Of a DNA stretch of 64,000 nt, positions 29,234-37,433 are shown in pieces. The first letter of the stretch is position 1. Each line of letters opens with the position of its first letter. The translations under genes and the position numbers were made by a program. The stretch is from Mesorhizobium xinjiangense (GTDB lineage Bacteria > Pseudomonadota > Alphaproteobacteria > Rhizobiales > Rhizobiaceae): contig NZ_WOAC01000004.1 of the NCBI RefSeq assembly GCF_009749525.1, forward strand, positions 1-64,000. The letters run 5' to 3'. The notes beneath the pieces are model-generated. The model had not been told where the DNA came from. It did no database searches and saw nothing but the letters and a program-made list of their open reading frames with translations.

Positions 29234-29569
29234 CTAGTGGTTCGTTTCCAACATTTGCATCCCATTTGTATCGGCCCTGAGGGCAAATGTTGGAAACAAA
29301 AGAACCACTAGCAAGTCTATGATTCTAGTGGAACTTTTGAATTTGACATTCGATCTCTGGGGCGACATCGAGTGGGTATCGAATGTCAAATTCGTTCCAC
29401 TAGTGGTTCGTTTCCAACATTTGCATCCCATTTGTATCGGCCCTGAGGGCAAATGTTGGAAACAAAAGAGCCACTAGCAAGTCTATGATTCTAGTGGAAC
29501 ATTTGAATTTGAAATTCGACCTCTGAGGCCACATCGAGTGGGTATCGAATGTCAAATTCGTTCCACTAG
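29234..29569. repeat. Tandem duplication (2 x 166 bp) of a composite hairpin element bounded by CTAG
   Basis: Each unit holds two long interrupted palindromes. IR1 (29234-29311; second copy 29400-29477) has a left arm CTAGTGGTTC-GTTTCCAACATTTGC and a matching right arm carrying an extra AAAA. IR2 (29325-29403; second copy 29491-29569) has a left arm CTAGTGGAAC-TTTT-GAATTTG... and a right arm lacking the four bases. IR1 and IR2 are joined by the same 13-nt linker (29312-29324, 29478-29490). All four palindromes begin and end in CTAG, and the first unit shares its terminal CTAG with the second. The DNA is much more AT-rich than its surroundings. The two copies differ at only a handful of positions. 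No coding function is supported; mobile-element (MITE/REPIN-like) origin is likely. Confidence 0.92.
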
Positions 29570-29617
29570 CCCCTGCGAAAGCACCCAAATCGTTGCTGGT
29601 CCAACCACGTCATCCGA

Positions 29618-29635
29618 TTGGCACGGCTGTTGCAT
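29618..29635 (+). promoter_or_regulatory. Sigma-54 (RpoN) promoter of urtA
   Basis: TTGGCACG-GCTG-TTGCAT: GG at 29620-29621 and GC at 29632-29633 are separated by 10 bp, an essentially perfect -24/-12 promoter (consensus TGGCACG-N4-TTGCW). It lies about 40 bp upstream of the urtA start codon. Sigma-54 control fits nitrogen-regulated (NtrC-type) expression of urea uptake. No clear NtrC dyad was found in the 50 bp between the tandem repeat and this promoter. Confidence 0.8.
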
Positions 29636-29674
29636 TCCTCAATTGCCGTGAAACAAAAATCGGAGGTTTCAATA

Positions 29675-30979
29675 ATGAGGGGAATGCTCGGATCGATCAG
29701 CCGGCGGATTTCCGCCGGCCTGCTTGCCGTCGGCCTTGTCGCCGGAGGGCCGGCACTGGCGCAGGAGGACACGATCAAGGTCGGGATCCTGCACTCGCTT
29801 TCGGGAACGATGGCGATTTCGGAAACCACGCTCAAGGATGTCATGTTGATGCTCATCGAGGAGCAGAACAAGAAGGGCGGCGTGCTTGGCAAGAAACTTG
29901 AGCCGGTCGTCGTCGATCCGGCGTCCGACTGGCCGCTGTTTGCCGAAAAGGCGCGCGAGTTGATCTCGGTCGACGATGTGGCGGCGGTTTTCGGCTGCTG
30001 GACGTCGGTGTCGCGCAAATCGGTGCTGCCGGTGTTCGAGGAGCTCAACTCGCTCCTGTTTTATCCGGTCCAGTACGAGGGCGAAGAAAGCCAGCGCAAC
30101 GTCTTCTACACGGGCGCCGCACCCAACCAGCAGGCAATCCCTGCCGTCGACTATCTGATGAACGAAGACGGCGTGGAGCGCTGGGTGCTGGCCGGCACCG
30201 ACTACGTCTATCCGCGCACGACCAACAAGATCCTCGAGGCCTATCTGAAGTCGAAGGGTGTGGCCGACGAGGATATCATGATCAACTATACGCCGTTCGG
30301 TCATTCCGACTGGCAGACGATCGTGTCCGATATCAAGGCGTTCGGCGCGGCCGGAAAGCGAACCGCCGTCGTTTCCACCATCAATGGCGACGCCAACGTT
30401 CCCTTCTACAAGGAACTGGCCAACCAGGGTGTGAAGGCTGAAGACATTCCCGTCGTCGCATTTTCGGTCGGCGAAGAGGAGCTTGCCGGCCTCGATGCCG
30501 CGCCGCTGGTCGGGCATCTGGCGGCATGGAACTACTTCCAGTCCGTCGAAACGCCCGAAAACGCCGAATTCATCGAGGCGTGGAAGACGTTCATCGAGGA
30601 TGACAACCGCGTCACCAACGACCCGATGGAAGCCCACTATATCGGCTTCAACATGTGGGTCGAGGCGGTAGAAAAGGCCGGCACCACCGACCCCGACGCC
30701 GTCATCGACGCCATCGTCGGCGTTTCGGTCCCCAATCTGACCGGCGGCACCTCCACCATGATGCCCAACCACCACATCACCAAGCCGGTGCTGATCGGCG
30801 AGATCCAGGAAGACGGCCAGTTCGAGACCGTCTGGGAAACCTCGGGCCTCGTCGTGGGTGACGAATGGTCGGATTACCTGCCCGATTCCAAGGACCTGAT
30901 TGCCGATTGGCGTGCGCCGATGTCGTGCGGCAATTTCAACGTCGCCACGGGCAAATGCGGCGGCAAGGGCGTCAACTGA
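29675..30979 (+). CDS. urtA: Urea ABC transporter, substrate-binding protein
   Basis: Periplasmic urea receptor of the Urt system, 434 residues. Signal peptide cleaved after about residue 29 (GGPALA-Q). Family signature regions: IKVGILHSLSGTMAISE, LLFYPVQYEGEESQRNVFYTGAAPNQQ, VLAGTDYVYPRTTN, MEAHYIGFNMW and the C-terminal Cys-containing end (MSCGNFNVATGKCGG). The frame stays open upstream to 29618, but the ATG at 29675 has GGAGG at 29662-29666 and starts the signal peptide; the sigma-54 promoter also overlaps the longer version. First gene of urtABCDE. The strong signals suggest nitrogen-starvation-inducible urea scavenging. No urease genes follow in this window. Confidence 0.96.
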   Translation: MRGMLGSISRRISAGLLAVGLVAGGPALAQEDTIKVGILHSLSGTMAISETTLKDVMLMLIEEQNKKGGVLGKKLEPVVVDPASDWPLFAEKARELISVDDVAAVFGCWTSVSRKSVLPVFEELNSLLFYPVQYEGEESQRNVFYTGAAPNQQAIPAVDYLMNEDGVERWVLAGTDYVYPRTTNKILEAYLKSKGVADEDIMINYTPFGHSDWQTIVSDIKAFGAAGKRTAVVSTINGDANVPFYKELANQGVKAEDIPVVAFSVGEEELAGLDAAPLVGHLAAWNYFQSVETPENAEFIEAWKTFIEDDNRVTNDPMEAHYIGFNMWVEAVEKAGTTDPDAVIDAIVGVSVPNLTGGTSTMMPNHHITKPVLIGEIQEDGQFETVWETSGLVVGDEWSDYLPDSKDLIADWRAPMSCGNFNVATGKCGGKGVN

Positions 30980-31049
30980 CGCGCCGGCCGGACCAATGAC
31001 CGCGACGCTTCCGGGCGGACAATGTTTCCTGTCCGCCCGGGGGCCAAAC

Positions 31050-31166
31050 CTAGCGCGCGTTCGCTTCAAACGGAAACGTTTGAAGCAAAGATATGCGCGC
31101 CTGATCAATATGTTGGAACATGTACCTTTCGCTCAAACGATTCCGTTTGAGCGGGACATGTTCTAA
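31050..31166. repeat. Dispersed palindromic repeat, copy D (most complete)
   Basis: Two perfect 10-bp hairpins: GCTTCAAACG-GAAA-CGTTTGAAGC (31063-31086) and CGCTCAAACG-ATTC-CGTTTGAGCG (31130-31153). The second lies inside a longer stem GAACATGT...ACATGTTC. Between them is the core ATATGCGCGCC-TGATCAATATG. Ends are CTAGCGCGCG on the left and GACATGTTCTAA on the right. It sits between urtA and urtB within the operon, so it could stabilise the urtA message or attenuate downstream transcription. Confidence 0.85.
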
Positions 31167-31194
31167 ACAACGGCCAAGGCGATACGGATCTTCC

Positions 31195-32814
31195 ATGACC
31201 TTCCTGCGCGTGCTCGCAATGATCCTGACGGCGTTTTGCGCCGCGGCGGTGTCGCCGGCCCAGGCCGACGATGCGGCGTTGCGCGGCATCATCGCCAAAT
31301 TCGCCGAGACCGGGAACTATTCGCAGACCAGGGCGATCGTCGCGGAACTGGCGGCGAGCGGCGATCCGGCGGTGGCCGGTGTGCTGAATGCGCTGGCCGA
31401 CGGCGACGTTCATGTCCGCACGTCCGATAATCAGGTCTTCATCACGAAAGACGCCGGCAAGATCACCAGGGTCTTCGATCCGTTGACCGGAGAAGCGCTG
31501 GGCGAGGAACCGAAGAACCTGTTCGAGAAGGTCAAGGTCAACAATTCGCTGCGGCGCGCCGTGCGCGATGCTCTTTCATCGCTGACGCTCGGATCCGCCG
31601 ATCCCGCCAAGCGGCTGCAGGCGGCGCGAACCATGTTTGCCTCGCCGGATGCTGCCAGTATCGAGGCCCTCGATGCGGCGATCGGCAAGGAGCGGGACGC
31701 CGGCGTCAAGGCGGCGCTGGAAGCTGCGCGGGCCGCCTCCGTTCTGATCTCGGATCTGCCGGATGACGAAAAGCGGGGCGCCGTCGAACGTCTCGGCGCA
31801 CGCGCAGACCGCGAGACGCTGTCGCTCCTGAAGGCATTTGCCGAACGTTCCAAGGGCGATCTGAAGGCGGCCGCCGAGCGCGCCGTTTCGTCCATCGAGA
31901 GCGGCCTGGCCTTCTGGGCCGCGGCGCAGAATGTCTGGTACGGCGTCTCGCTTGGCTCCGTCCTGCTTCTCGCGGCGATCGGTCTGGCCATCACCTTCGG
32001 CGTCATGGGGGTCATCAACATGGCGCATGGCGAGATGGTGATGATTGGCGCCTACACGACCTTCCTCGTCCAGGAAGTGATCCGCGGCACGGCGCCCTGG
32101 CTGTTCGACTGGTCGCTGGCGATCGCGCTGCCGCTGGCCTTTCTTGCCGCCGGTGCCGTCGGACTGGCGATCGAGCGCGGCATCATCCGCTTCCTGTATG
32201 GCCGGCCGCTCGAAACGCTGCTCGCCACATGGGGTGTCTCGCTGGTCCTGCAGCAGACGGTGCGCACCATTTTCGGCCCCACCAACCGCGAGGTCGGCAA
32301 TCCGTCCTGGATGTCGGGCAGCTTCCAACTCGGCGAACTGGCCATCACCTGGAACCGGCTGTGGATCGTCGTCTTCGCGCTCGCCGTCTTCGCCGCGCTT
32401 CTCTACATCTTCAACCGCACCGCCTGGGGGCTGCAAATGCGTGCCGTGACCGCAAACAGGCGCATGGCCGCGTCGATGGGCATTCGCACCCCCTGGGTCG
32501 ACGCCTTCACCTTCGCGCTCGGCTCGGGCATTGCCGGCATTGCCGGCGTGGCGCTCAGCCAGATCGACAATGTCTCGCCCAATCTCGGGCAGGGCTACAT
32601 CATCGACAGTTTCATGGTGGTCGTCTTCGGCGGCGTCGGCAATCTGTGGGGCACGCTGGTCGGCGCCTTCTCGCTCGGCATTCTCAACAAGTTCCTCGAA
32701 CCCTATGCGGGGGCCGTGCTGGGCAAGATCCTGGTCCTCGTCGTCATCATCCTGTTCATCCAGAAGCGGCCGCGCGGGCTCTTCGCGCTCAAGGGGAGGG
32801 CGGTCGAGGCATGA
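31195..32814 (+). CDS. urtB: Urea ABC transporter, permease with N-terminal periplasmic domain
   Basis: 539 residues. Signal-like segment 1-24 (SPAQADD), then about 220 residues that are largely alpha-helical and periplasmic, characteristic of UrtB, followed by the LIV-type permease core from about residue 240 (SLGSVLLLAAIGLAITFGVMGVINMAHGEMVMIGAYTTF). Eight or so membrane helices; ends with KRPRGLFALKG, typical of LivH-like proteins. Start ATG at 31195 is preferred over the upstream ATG at 31120, which lies inside the dispersed repeat. Stop overlaps urtC by 4 bp (ATGA). Confidence 0.95.
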   Translation: MTFLRVLAMILTAFCAAAVSPAQADDAALRGIIAKFAETGNYSQTRAIVAELAASGDPAVAGVLNALADGDVHVRTSDNQVFITKDAGKITRVFDPLTGEALGEEPKNLFEKVKVNNSLRRAVRDALSSLTLGSADPAKRLQAARTMFASPDAASIEALDAAIGKERDAGVKAALEAARAASVLISDLPDDEKRGAVERLGARADRETLSLLKAFAERSKGDLKAAAERAVSSIESGLAFWAAAQNVWYGVSLGSVLLLAAIGLAITFGVMGVINMAHGEMVMIGAYTTFLVQEVIRGTAPWLFDWSLAIALPLAFLAAGAVGLAIERGIIRFLYGRPLETLLATWGVSLVLQQTVRTIFGPTNREVGNPSWMSGSFQLGELAITWNRLWIVVFALAVFAALLYIFNRTAWGLQMRAVTANRRMAASMGIRTPWVDAFTFALGSGIAGIAGVALSQIDNVSPNLGQGYIIDSFMVVVFGGVGNLWGTLVGAFSLGILNKFLEPYAGAVLGKILVLVVIILFIQKRPRGLFALKGRAVEA

Positions 32815-34046
32815 TCACCCGGCGCCTGTTTGCCGGCGGGATCGACCGCCGCGTCCTGACCGTGATCCTGTTGCTGCTGGCGGCGGCGGTGATCGTGCCC
32901 GTCCTGCACCTGGCGGTGCCGCCGTCGAGCCCGTTTCACGTGCCCAACTATATCGTCGCGCTGACCGGCAAGTACCTCACCTATGCGCTGCTGGCGCTGG
33001 CGCTTGATCTCGTCTGGGGCTTTTGCGGAATCCTGTCGCTCGGCCACGGCGCCTTCTTCGCGCTCGGCGGCTATGCGATGGGCATGTATCTGATGCGCCA
33101 GATCGGAACGCGCGGTGTCTACGGCAATCCGGATCTACCCGACTTCATGGTCTTTTTGAACTGGAAGGAGCTGCCATGGTATTGGTACGGCTTCGATCAG
33201 TTCTGGTTCGCCGCCATCATGATCGTGCTCGTCCCCGGCGCGCTGGCCTTCGTTTTCGGCTGGTTCGCATTCAGAAGCCGCGTCACAGGCGTTTATCTCT
33301 CGATCATCACCCAGGCGCTGACCTACGCGCTGCTGCTCGCTTTCTTCCGCAACGACATGGGCTTTGGCGGCAACAACGGCCTGACCGATTTCAAGGACAT
33401 TTTGGGCTTCAACGTCCAGGCACCCGGCACGCGGGCGGCACTGTTCGCGGCAAGCGCATGCGCTTTGGCATTCGCCCTGGCGGTCACGGCGTTTCTGACC
33501 ACATCGAAATTCGGCAAGCTGATGATCGCCGTGCGCGACGCCGAAAGCCGCACCCGTTTCATCGGCTGGCGTCCGGAGAACGTCAAGCTGTTCGCTTTCG
33601 TCGCCTCGGCCGTCATGGCCGGCATCGCCGGCGCGCTTTACGTGCCGCAGGTCGGCATCATCAATCCGGGCGAGTTCGCGCCGGCCAACTCGATCGAGAT
33701 CGTCGTATGGACCGCTGTTGGCGGCAGGGGCACGCTCGTCGGCCCGGTGATCGGCGCGCTGATGGTCAATGGCGCGAAAAGCTGGTTCACCGGCGTCTTG
33801 CCGGAATTCTGGCTCTTCGCGCTCGGCGGGCTGTTCATCGCCGTGACCCTGTTCCTGCCCAAGGGCGTCGTCGGCGCCTATGACCAATGGCGCCGGTCGC
33901 GGCGTGACAGGGCGGCACGCAAGGCGGGGCGTCCGCCGGCAGGGGAAGAACCCACACCGGGAACGAATGACGTCCAGGCCACGCCGTCCTCCTCTGTGCG
34001 CTCGGGCCCCTCAAGCGGCGGCGCCGAGCCGCAGCCGGCCGAATAG
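32811..34046 (+). CDS. urtC: Urea ABC transporter, permease
   Basis: 411 residues, second LIV-type permease of the Urt system. Begins MITRRLFAGGIDRRVL, with membrane helices throughout and the LivM-like signature GFCGILSLGHGAFFALGGYAMGMYL and FIGWRPENVKLFAFVASAVMAGIAGALYVPQVG. The last 50 residues (after VVGAYDQWRRSRRDRAARK) are a hydrophilic, Pro/Ser-rich tail of low complexity, longer than typical. Translationally coupled to urtB by a 4-bp overlap; urtD begins 9 bp after its stop. Confidence 0.95.
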   Translation: MITRRLFAGGIDRRVLTVILLLLAAAVIVPVLHLAVPPSSPFHVPNYIVALTGKYLTYALLALALDLVWGFCGILSLGHGAFFALGGYAMGMYLMRQIGTRGVYGNPDLPDFMVFLNWKELPWYWYGFDQFWFAAIMIVLVPGALAFVFGWFAFRSRVTGVYLSIITQALTYALLLAFFRNDMGFGGNNGLTDFKDILGFNVQAPGTRAALFAASACALAFALAVTAFLTTSKFGKLMIAVRDAESRTRFIGWRPENVKLFAFVASAVMAGIAGALYVPQVGIINPGEFAPANSIEIVVWTAVGGRGTLVGPVIGALMVNGAKSWFTGVLPEFWLFALGGLFIAVTLFLPKGVVGAYDQWRRSRRDRAARKAGRPPAGEEPTPGTNDVQATPSSSVRSGPSSGGAEPQPAE

Positions 34047-34055
34047 GAGCAACCG

Positions 34056-34802
34056 ATGGGCAGGAAGGATACCATTCTTTATCTCGACGGCGTTTCGGTC
34101 TCTTTCGACGGCTTCAAGGCGATCAACAATCTGTCGCTGGTTCTGGCCGAAGGCGAGATGCGCGCGATCATCGGCCCCAACGGCGCGGGCAAGACGACGA
34201 TGATGGACATCATCACCGGCAAGACGCGGCCGGACACGGGCGAGGTCTTCTTCGACGGCGACATCGACCTGACCCGGCACGACGAGGCCGACATCGCGGT
34301 CATGGGGATCGGACGCAAGTTTCAAAAGCCGACCGTCTTCGAAAGCCACAGCGTGGAGGACAATCTGCTGCTTGCGCTTGCAGGGCCGCGCCGCATCCTC
34401 CCTGCAATCTTCCATCGCTCCAGCTCTGCCGAGGCCGAACGGGTCGAGGCCATCTTGCAGACGATCCGCCTGACCGGGCGCCGGTACGATCCCGCCGCCG
34501 ACCTTTCGCACGGCCAGAAGCAATGGCTGGAGATCGGCATGCTCCTGGCGCAGGACCCCAAGCTGCTTCTGGTCGACGAGCCGGTGGCAGGCATGACGGA
34601 CGCCGAGACGGAAGAGACGGCGCGGCTCCTGAAGGACATTGCCCGGACCCATTCGGTAATCGTGGTCGAGCACGACATGCATTTCGTGCGCGAACTGGAC
34701 GTCAAGGTCACCTGCCTGCACGAAGGCTCGGTCCTTTCGGAAGGCTCGCTCGACCATGTGGCCGCCGACGAACGCGTGATCGAGGTCTATCTGGGGCGAT
34801 GA
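34056..34802 (+). CDS. urtD: Urea ABC transporter, ATP-binding protein
   Basis: 248 residues, LivG-type ATPase of the urea importer. Walker A GPNGAGKTT at 40-48, ABC signature LSHGQKQWLEIGMLL (a variant with His in the second position, usual for UrtD), Walker B LLLVDEPVAGM and VVEHDMHFVREL with the switch histidine. Start ATG 34056 follows a GGAG motif. Works with UrtE to energise UrtB/UrtC. Confidence 0.96.
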   Translation: MGRKDTILYLDGVSVSFDGFKAINNLSLVLAEGEMRAIIGPNGAGKTTMMDIITGKTRPDTGEVFFDGDIDLTRHDEADIAVMGIGRKFQKPTVFESHSVEDNLLLALAGPRRILPAIFHRSSSAEAERVEAILQTIRLTGRRYDPAADLSHGQKQWLEIGMLLAQDPKLLLVDEPVAGMTDAETEETARLLKDIARTHSVIVVEHDMHFVRELDVKVTCLHEGSVLSEGSLDHVAADERVIEVYLGR

Positions 34803-34985
34803 GGGTATGACGAACTACGCGCCCTCTCCACCATGCTCGGCATGGTCCGCCGCCCCCGCTGCGCAGCCGGGGAGCCGTGCGCGCTGCTTGATCCTACACC
34901 GTTTCCGGGGGAGGGCGAACGCCGAAGGCGGTGGAGGGGGCGCATTCACATGCACCAATGCTCCCGCCCGATCAGGAGAGAGAGC

Positions 34986-35681
34986 ATGCTGACCGTCACC
35001 GATGCCCATCTCCACTATGGCGCGGCGCAAGCCCTGCGCGGCGTGTCCCTGAGCGCAGAAGCCGGGCGGATCACCTGCGTGCTCGGCCGCAACGGCGTGG
35101 GAAAGACCAGCCTCATGAATGCCATCGTCGGCCATCACCGGCTGACGAGCGGCGAGATCGCCTTCGAGGGGAAGGCGCTCGGCCGGAGCGCGGCTTACGA
35201 CCGCGCCCGGTCGGGCATCGCTTATGTGCCGCAGGGACGGGAGATATTCTCCCTACTGACGGTGAAGGAAAATCTGGAAACCGGTTTTGCGCCGCTCAAA
35301 AGGGCCGACCGAACTATCCCGGCCCATGTCTTCGAGCTCTTTCCGGTGCTCAACGACATGCTGTCGAGGCGCGGCGGCGACCTGTCGGGCGGGCAGCAGC
35401 AGCAACTTGCCATCGGCCGCGCGCTGACCATGAGGCCAAAACTCCTGGTGCTCGACGAGCCGACGGAGGGCATCCAGCCGTCGATCATCAAGGATATCGG
35501 CCGCGCCATCCGCTTCCTCAGGGACACGGCAGGCATCGCGATCCTGCTGGTCGAGCAATATCTCGACTTCTGCCGCGAACTTGCCGACGATGTCCACGTA
35601 ATGGACCGGGGGCAGATCGTTCATTCGGGACCGGCCGAAGACCTCGACAGGCCGGACGTGCGCAAGTTCCTGACCGTCTGA
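34986..35681 (+). CDS. urtE: Urea ABC transporter, ATP-binding protein
   Basis: 231 residues, LivF-type ATPase. Begins MLTVTDAHLHYGAAQALRGVSL. Walker A GRNGVGKTS at 34-42, signature LSGGQQQQLAIGRAL, Walker B LLVLDEPTEGIQPSI. The frame is open from 34833, but the ATG at 34986 follows AGGAGAG (34974-34980) and starts the fold in the usual place. A 183-bp gap separates it from urtD, without any recognised feature, although an operon remains most likely. Last gene of the cluster. Confidence 0.96.
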   Translation: MLTVTDAHLHYGAAQALRGVSLSAEAGRITCVLGRNGVGKTSLMNAIVGHHRLTSGEIAFEGKALGRSAAYDRARSGIAYVPQGREIFSLLTVKENLETGFAPLKRADRTIPAHVFELFPVLNDMLSRRGGDLSGGQQQQLAIGRALTMRPKLLVLDEPTEGIQPSIIKDIGRAIRFLRDTAGIAILLVEQYLDFCRELADDVHVMDRGQIVHSGPAEDLDRPDVRKFLTV

Positions 35682-35823
35682 TCGTCGCCGCGTACGGACA
35701 AGGTGCTGGCAGGCCGCCGTTTCGCCCGGCCGGTGGTTGCCGGCAATCGGCAGGCTTGGCAACTGGGACGCCGAGGTCCATCATGCCTCTTACGTGATTG
35801 GCCCGGATACGAGGAAGCCGCCA

Positions 35824-36030
35824 ATGCCAACCCAAAAGCCCGCCACACCGAACAGATCGCGCACGTCGCCTGCGGCCGAAGCCTTCAGGAAGGAGCGTGC
35901 GGCGCGCAAGAGCACCGACGACAAGCGGCGCGATGAAGAACTGGACGAGGGGCTGGAGGATACGTTTCCAGCCAGCGATCCGGTCTCGGTGACCTCTACG
36001 ACCACCATGGACAAGCACGCCAGGAAATAG
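35824..36030 (+). CDS. Small conserved rhizobial hypothetical protein (FPASDP motif)
   Basis: 68 residues, hydrophilic and charged: basic N-terminus, then RRDEELDEGLEDTFPASDPVSVTS and a basic tail. The segment LEDTFPASDPVS(V)T is a recurrent motif in short unannotated proteins of Rhizobiales; function unknown. No signal peptide or membrane helix. The frame runs upstream to 35737, but the ATG at 35824 has AGGAAG about 8 bp before it. It lies between urtE and the convergent dinB. Confidence 0.6.
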   Translation: MPTQKPATPNRSRTSPAAEAFRKERAARKSTDDKRRDEELDEGLEDTFPASDPVSVTSTTTMDKHARK

Positions 36031-36037
36031 TGTCGTT

Positions 36038-37354
36038 TCATTCCTCGGACCCGTCGGGCGGGTGTGCGTTGCGGCCCTTGCCGAAGGTGAAGCCGGTCTC
36101 CACCGCGGCTCGCCCGAATTTGTCCCGCAGCCTGTCGATGGCACCTTCGGCCATGGCCCGCTTGCGCGCCGTCTCATCGATCATGTCCGGCGGGTCGGCG
36201 CGGGCGTCGTCGCACAGATCGCTGACGCCTATGCCGAGCAGCCTGTAACGCGTGCCGTCGGCCTCCTTGCGCAAAAGCTCCAAGCCCACGGAAAAGATGC
36301 GGTCGGCAAGGCGCGTCGGATCGCCGAGCCGGCGATTGCGTGTGCGGATCTTGAAATCATGCGTCTTCAGCTTGAGCACCACCGTGCGGCCGGCGATGTG
36401 CGCTTTCTTCAGCCGCCGCGAAACCTTTTCCGACAGGGCGCGCAGCACCGGAACGAGTTCGTCGAGGCGCGCATGGTCGACGTCGAAGGTGGTTTCGGCC
36501 GAAACGCTCTTGGCGTCGCGCTCGGGGTCGACCCGGCGTTCGTCCTGGCCCCGTGCCAGATGATAAAGCCGGTCGCCCATCGTGCCGTAACGCTTCATCA
36601 GCGTGTTGCGGTCGAGTTCCTGCAACTGTCCGATCCGTGTGATGCCGTCGCTGGCAAGCGTAGCCGCAAACGCTTTCCCGACGCCCCAGATCATCGTCAC
36701 CGGCTGATCGGCCAGGAAGGAAACGGCTTCCGCCTCGCCGATGACGAAGAAGCCGCGCGGCTTGCGGAAATCGGATGCGATCTTGGCCAGGAACTTGCAA
36801 TAGGAAATGCCGACCGAGGCCGTGATGCCGATCTCGTCTTCCAGCCGCCGGGCAAAACGCGCCAGGACGAGCGCCGGGGGCAGGCCATGCAGGCGCTCGG
36901 TGCCCGACAGATCGAGAAACGCCTCGTCGATCGAGATCGGCTGCACGAGCGGGGTCAGTTCCTCCATGAGGGCGCGCATCTGGCGCCCGACCCGCACATA
37001 CTTTTCCATGTCCGGCTTGATGACGATGGCCTGCGGGCAGGCTTCCAGCGCCTTGAACATCGGCATGGCCGAACGGACCCCGTGGATGCGGGCGATGTAG
37101 CAGGCCGTCGAGACGACGCCGCGCTTGCCGCCGCCGATGATGACCGGCTTGTCGCGCAATTCCGGATTGTCGCGCTTTTCCACCGCGGCATAGAAGGCAT
37201 CGCAGTCGATATGGGCGATCGACAGCCGGTAGAGTTCGCTGTGGGCGACAAGGCGCGGACTGCCGCAGCGCCGGCAGCGTGGTGCCGCTGCCTCCAGCGG
37301 ATGCAGACAGTCTCTGCAGAAGCCATGGTTCGGGTTGTTGACAGTCGGGCTCAT
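36038..37354 (-). CDS. dinB: DNA polymerase IV (Y family) with N-terminal zinc ribbon
   Basis: Error-prone translesion polymerase, 438 residues from the ATG at 37354. N-terminal extension with a four-cysteine zinc ribbon (Cys13, Cys16, Cys27, Cys30 in FCRDCLHPL...RCRRCG), absent from E. coli DinB. Catalytic acidic residues: Asp50/Asp52 in [13 protein letters not shown] and Asp143-Glu144 in [12 protein letters not shown]. Little-finger domain follows. A perfect SOS box lies at 37361-37375. The earlier ATG at 37366 would put the start codon inside that operator, so the ATG at 37354 is preferred. No beta-clamp peptide was checked. Confidence 0.94.
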   Translation of the reverse strand: MSPTVNNPNHGFCRDCLHPLEAAAPRCRRCGSPRLVAHSELYRLSIAHIDCDAFYAAVEKRDNPELRDKPVIIGGGKRGVVSTACYIARIHGVRSAMPMFKALEACPQAIVIKPDMEKYVRVGRQMRALMEELTPLVQPISIDEAFLDLSGTERLHGLPPALVLARFARRLEDEIGITASVGISYCKFLAKIASDFRKPRGFFVIGEAEAVSFLADQPVTMIWGVGKAFAATLASDGITRIGQLQELDRNTLMKRYGTMGDRLYHLARGQDERRVDPERDAKSVSAETTFDVDHARLDELVPVLRALSEKVSRRLKKAHIAGRTVVLKLKTHDFKIRTRNRRLGDPTRLADRIFSVGLELLRKEADGTRYRLLGIGVSDLCDDARADPPDMIDETARKRAMAEGAIDRLRDKFGRAAVETGFTFGKGRNAHPPDGSEE

Positions 37355-37360
37355 TGCTGC

Positions 37361-37375
37361 GAACATAAAGAGAAC
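37361..37375. promoter_or_regulatory. LexA (SOS) box of dinB
   Basis: GAAC-ATAAAGA-GAAC, perfect match to the alphaproteobacterial LexA operator GAAC-N7-GAAC, 7 bp upstream of the chosen dinB start and in the 79-bp region shared with the divergent GNAT gene. It could therefore also control the GNAT gene. Confidence 0.85.
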
Positions 37376-37433
37376 ATTTGCATGTTACGCGACGCGGCCG
37401 GGGTGGGCAAGCCGCTATCCGGAGGAAGAAGTC

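Noticed and set aside
29234-29569. CRISPR array
   Set aside because: The repeats are long interrupted palindromes in two tandem units with no regularly spaced unique spacers, and no cas genes are nearby.
29234-29588. Two similar short leftward open frames (72 and 62 codons) in the tandem repeat
   Set aside because: They resemble each other only because the DNA is duplicated. They run through hairpin arms, lack ribosome sites and give no recognisable protein.
37335-37433. Upstream extension of the GNAT protein by 33 residues
   Set aside because: It would start upstream of and read through the dinB SOS box and start region; the TTG at 37434 has a strong ribosome site and fits the domain.
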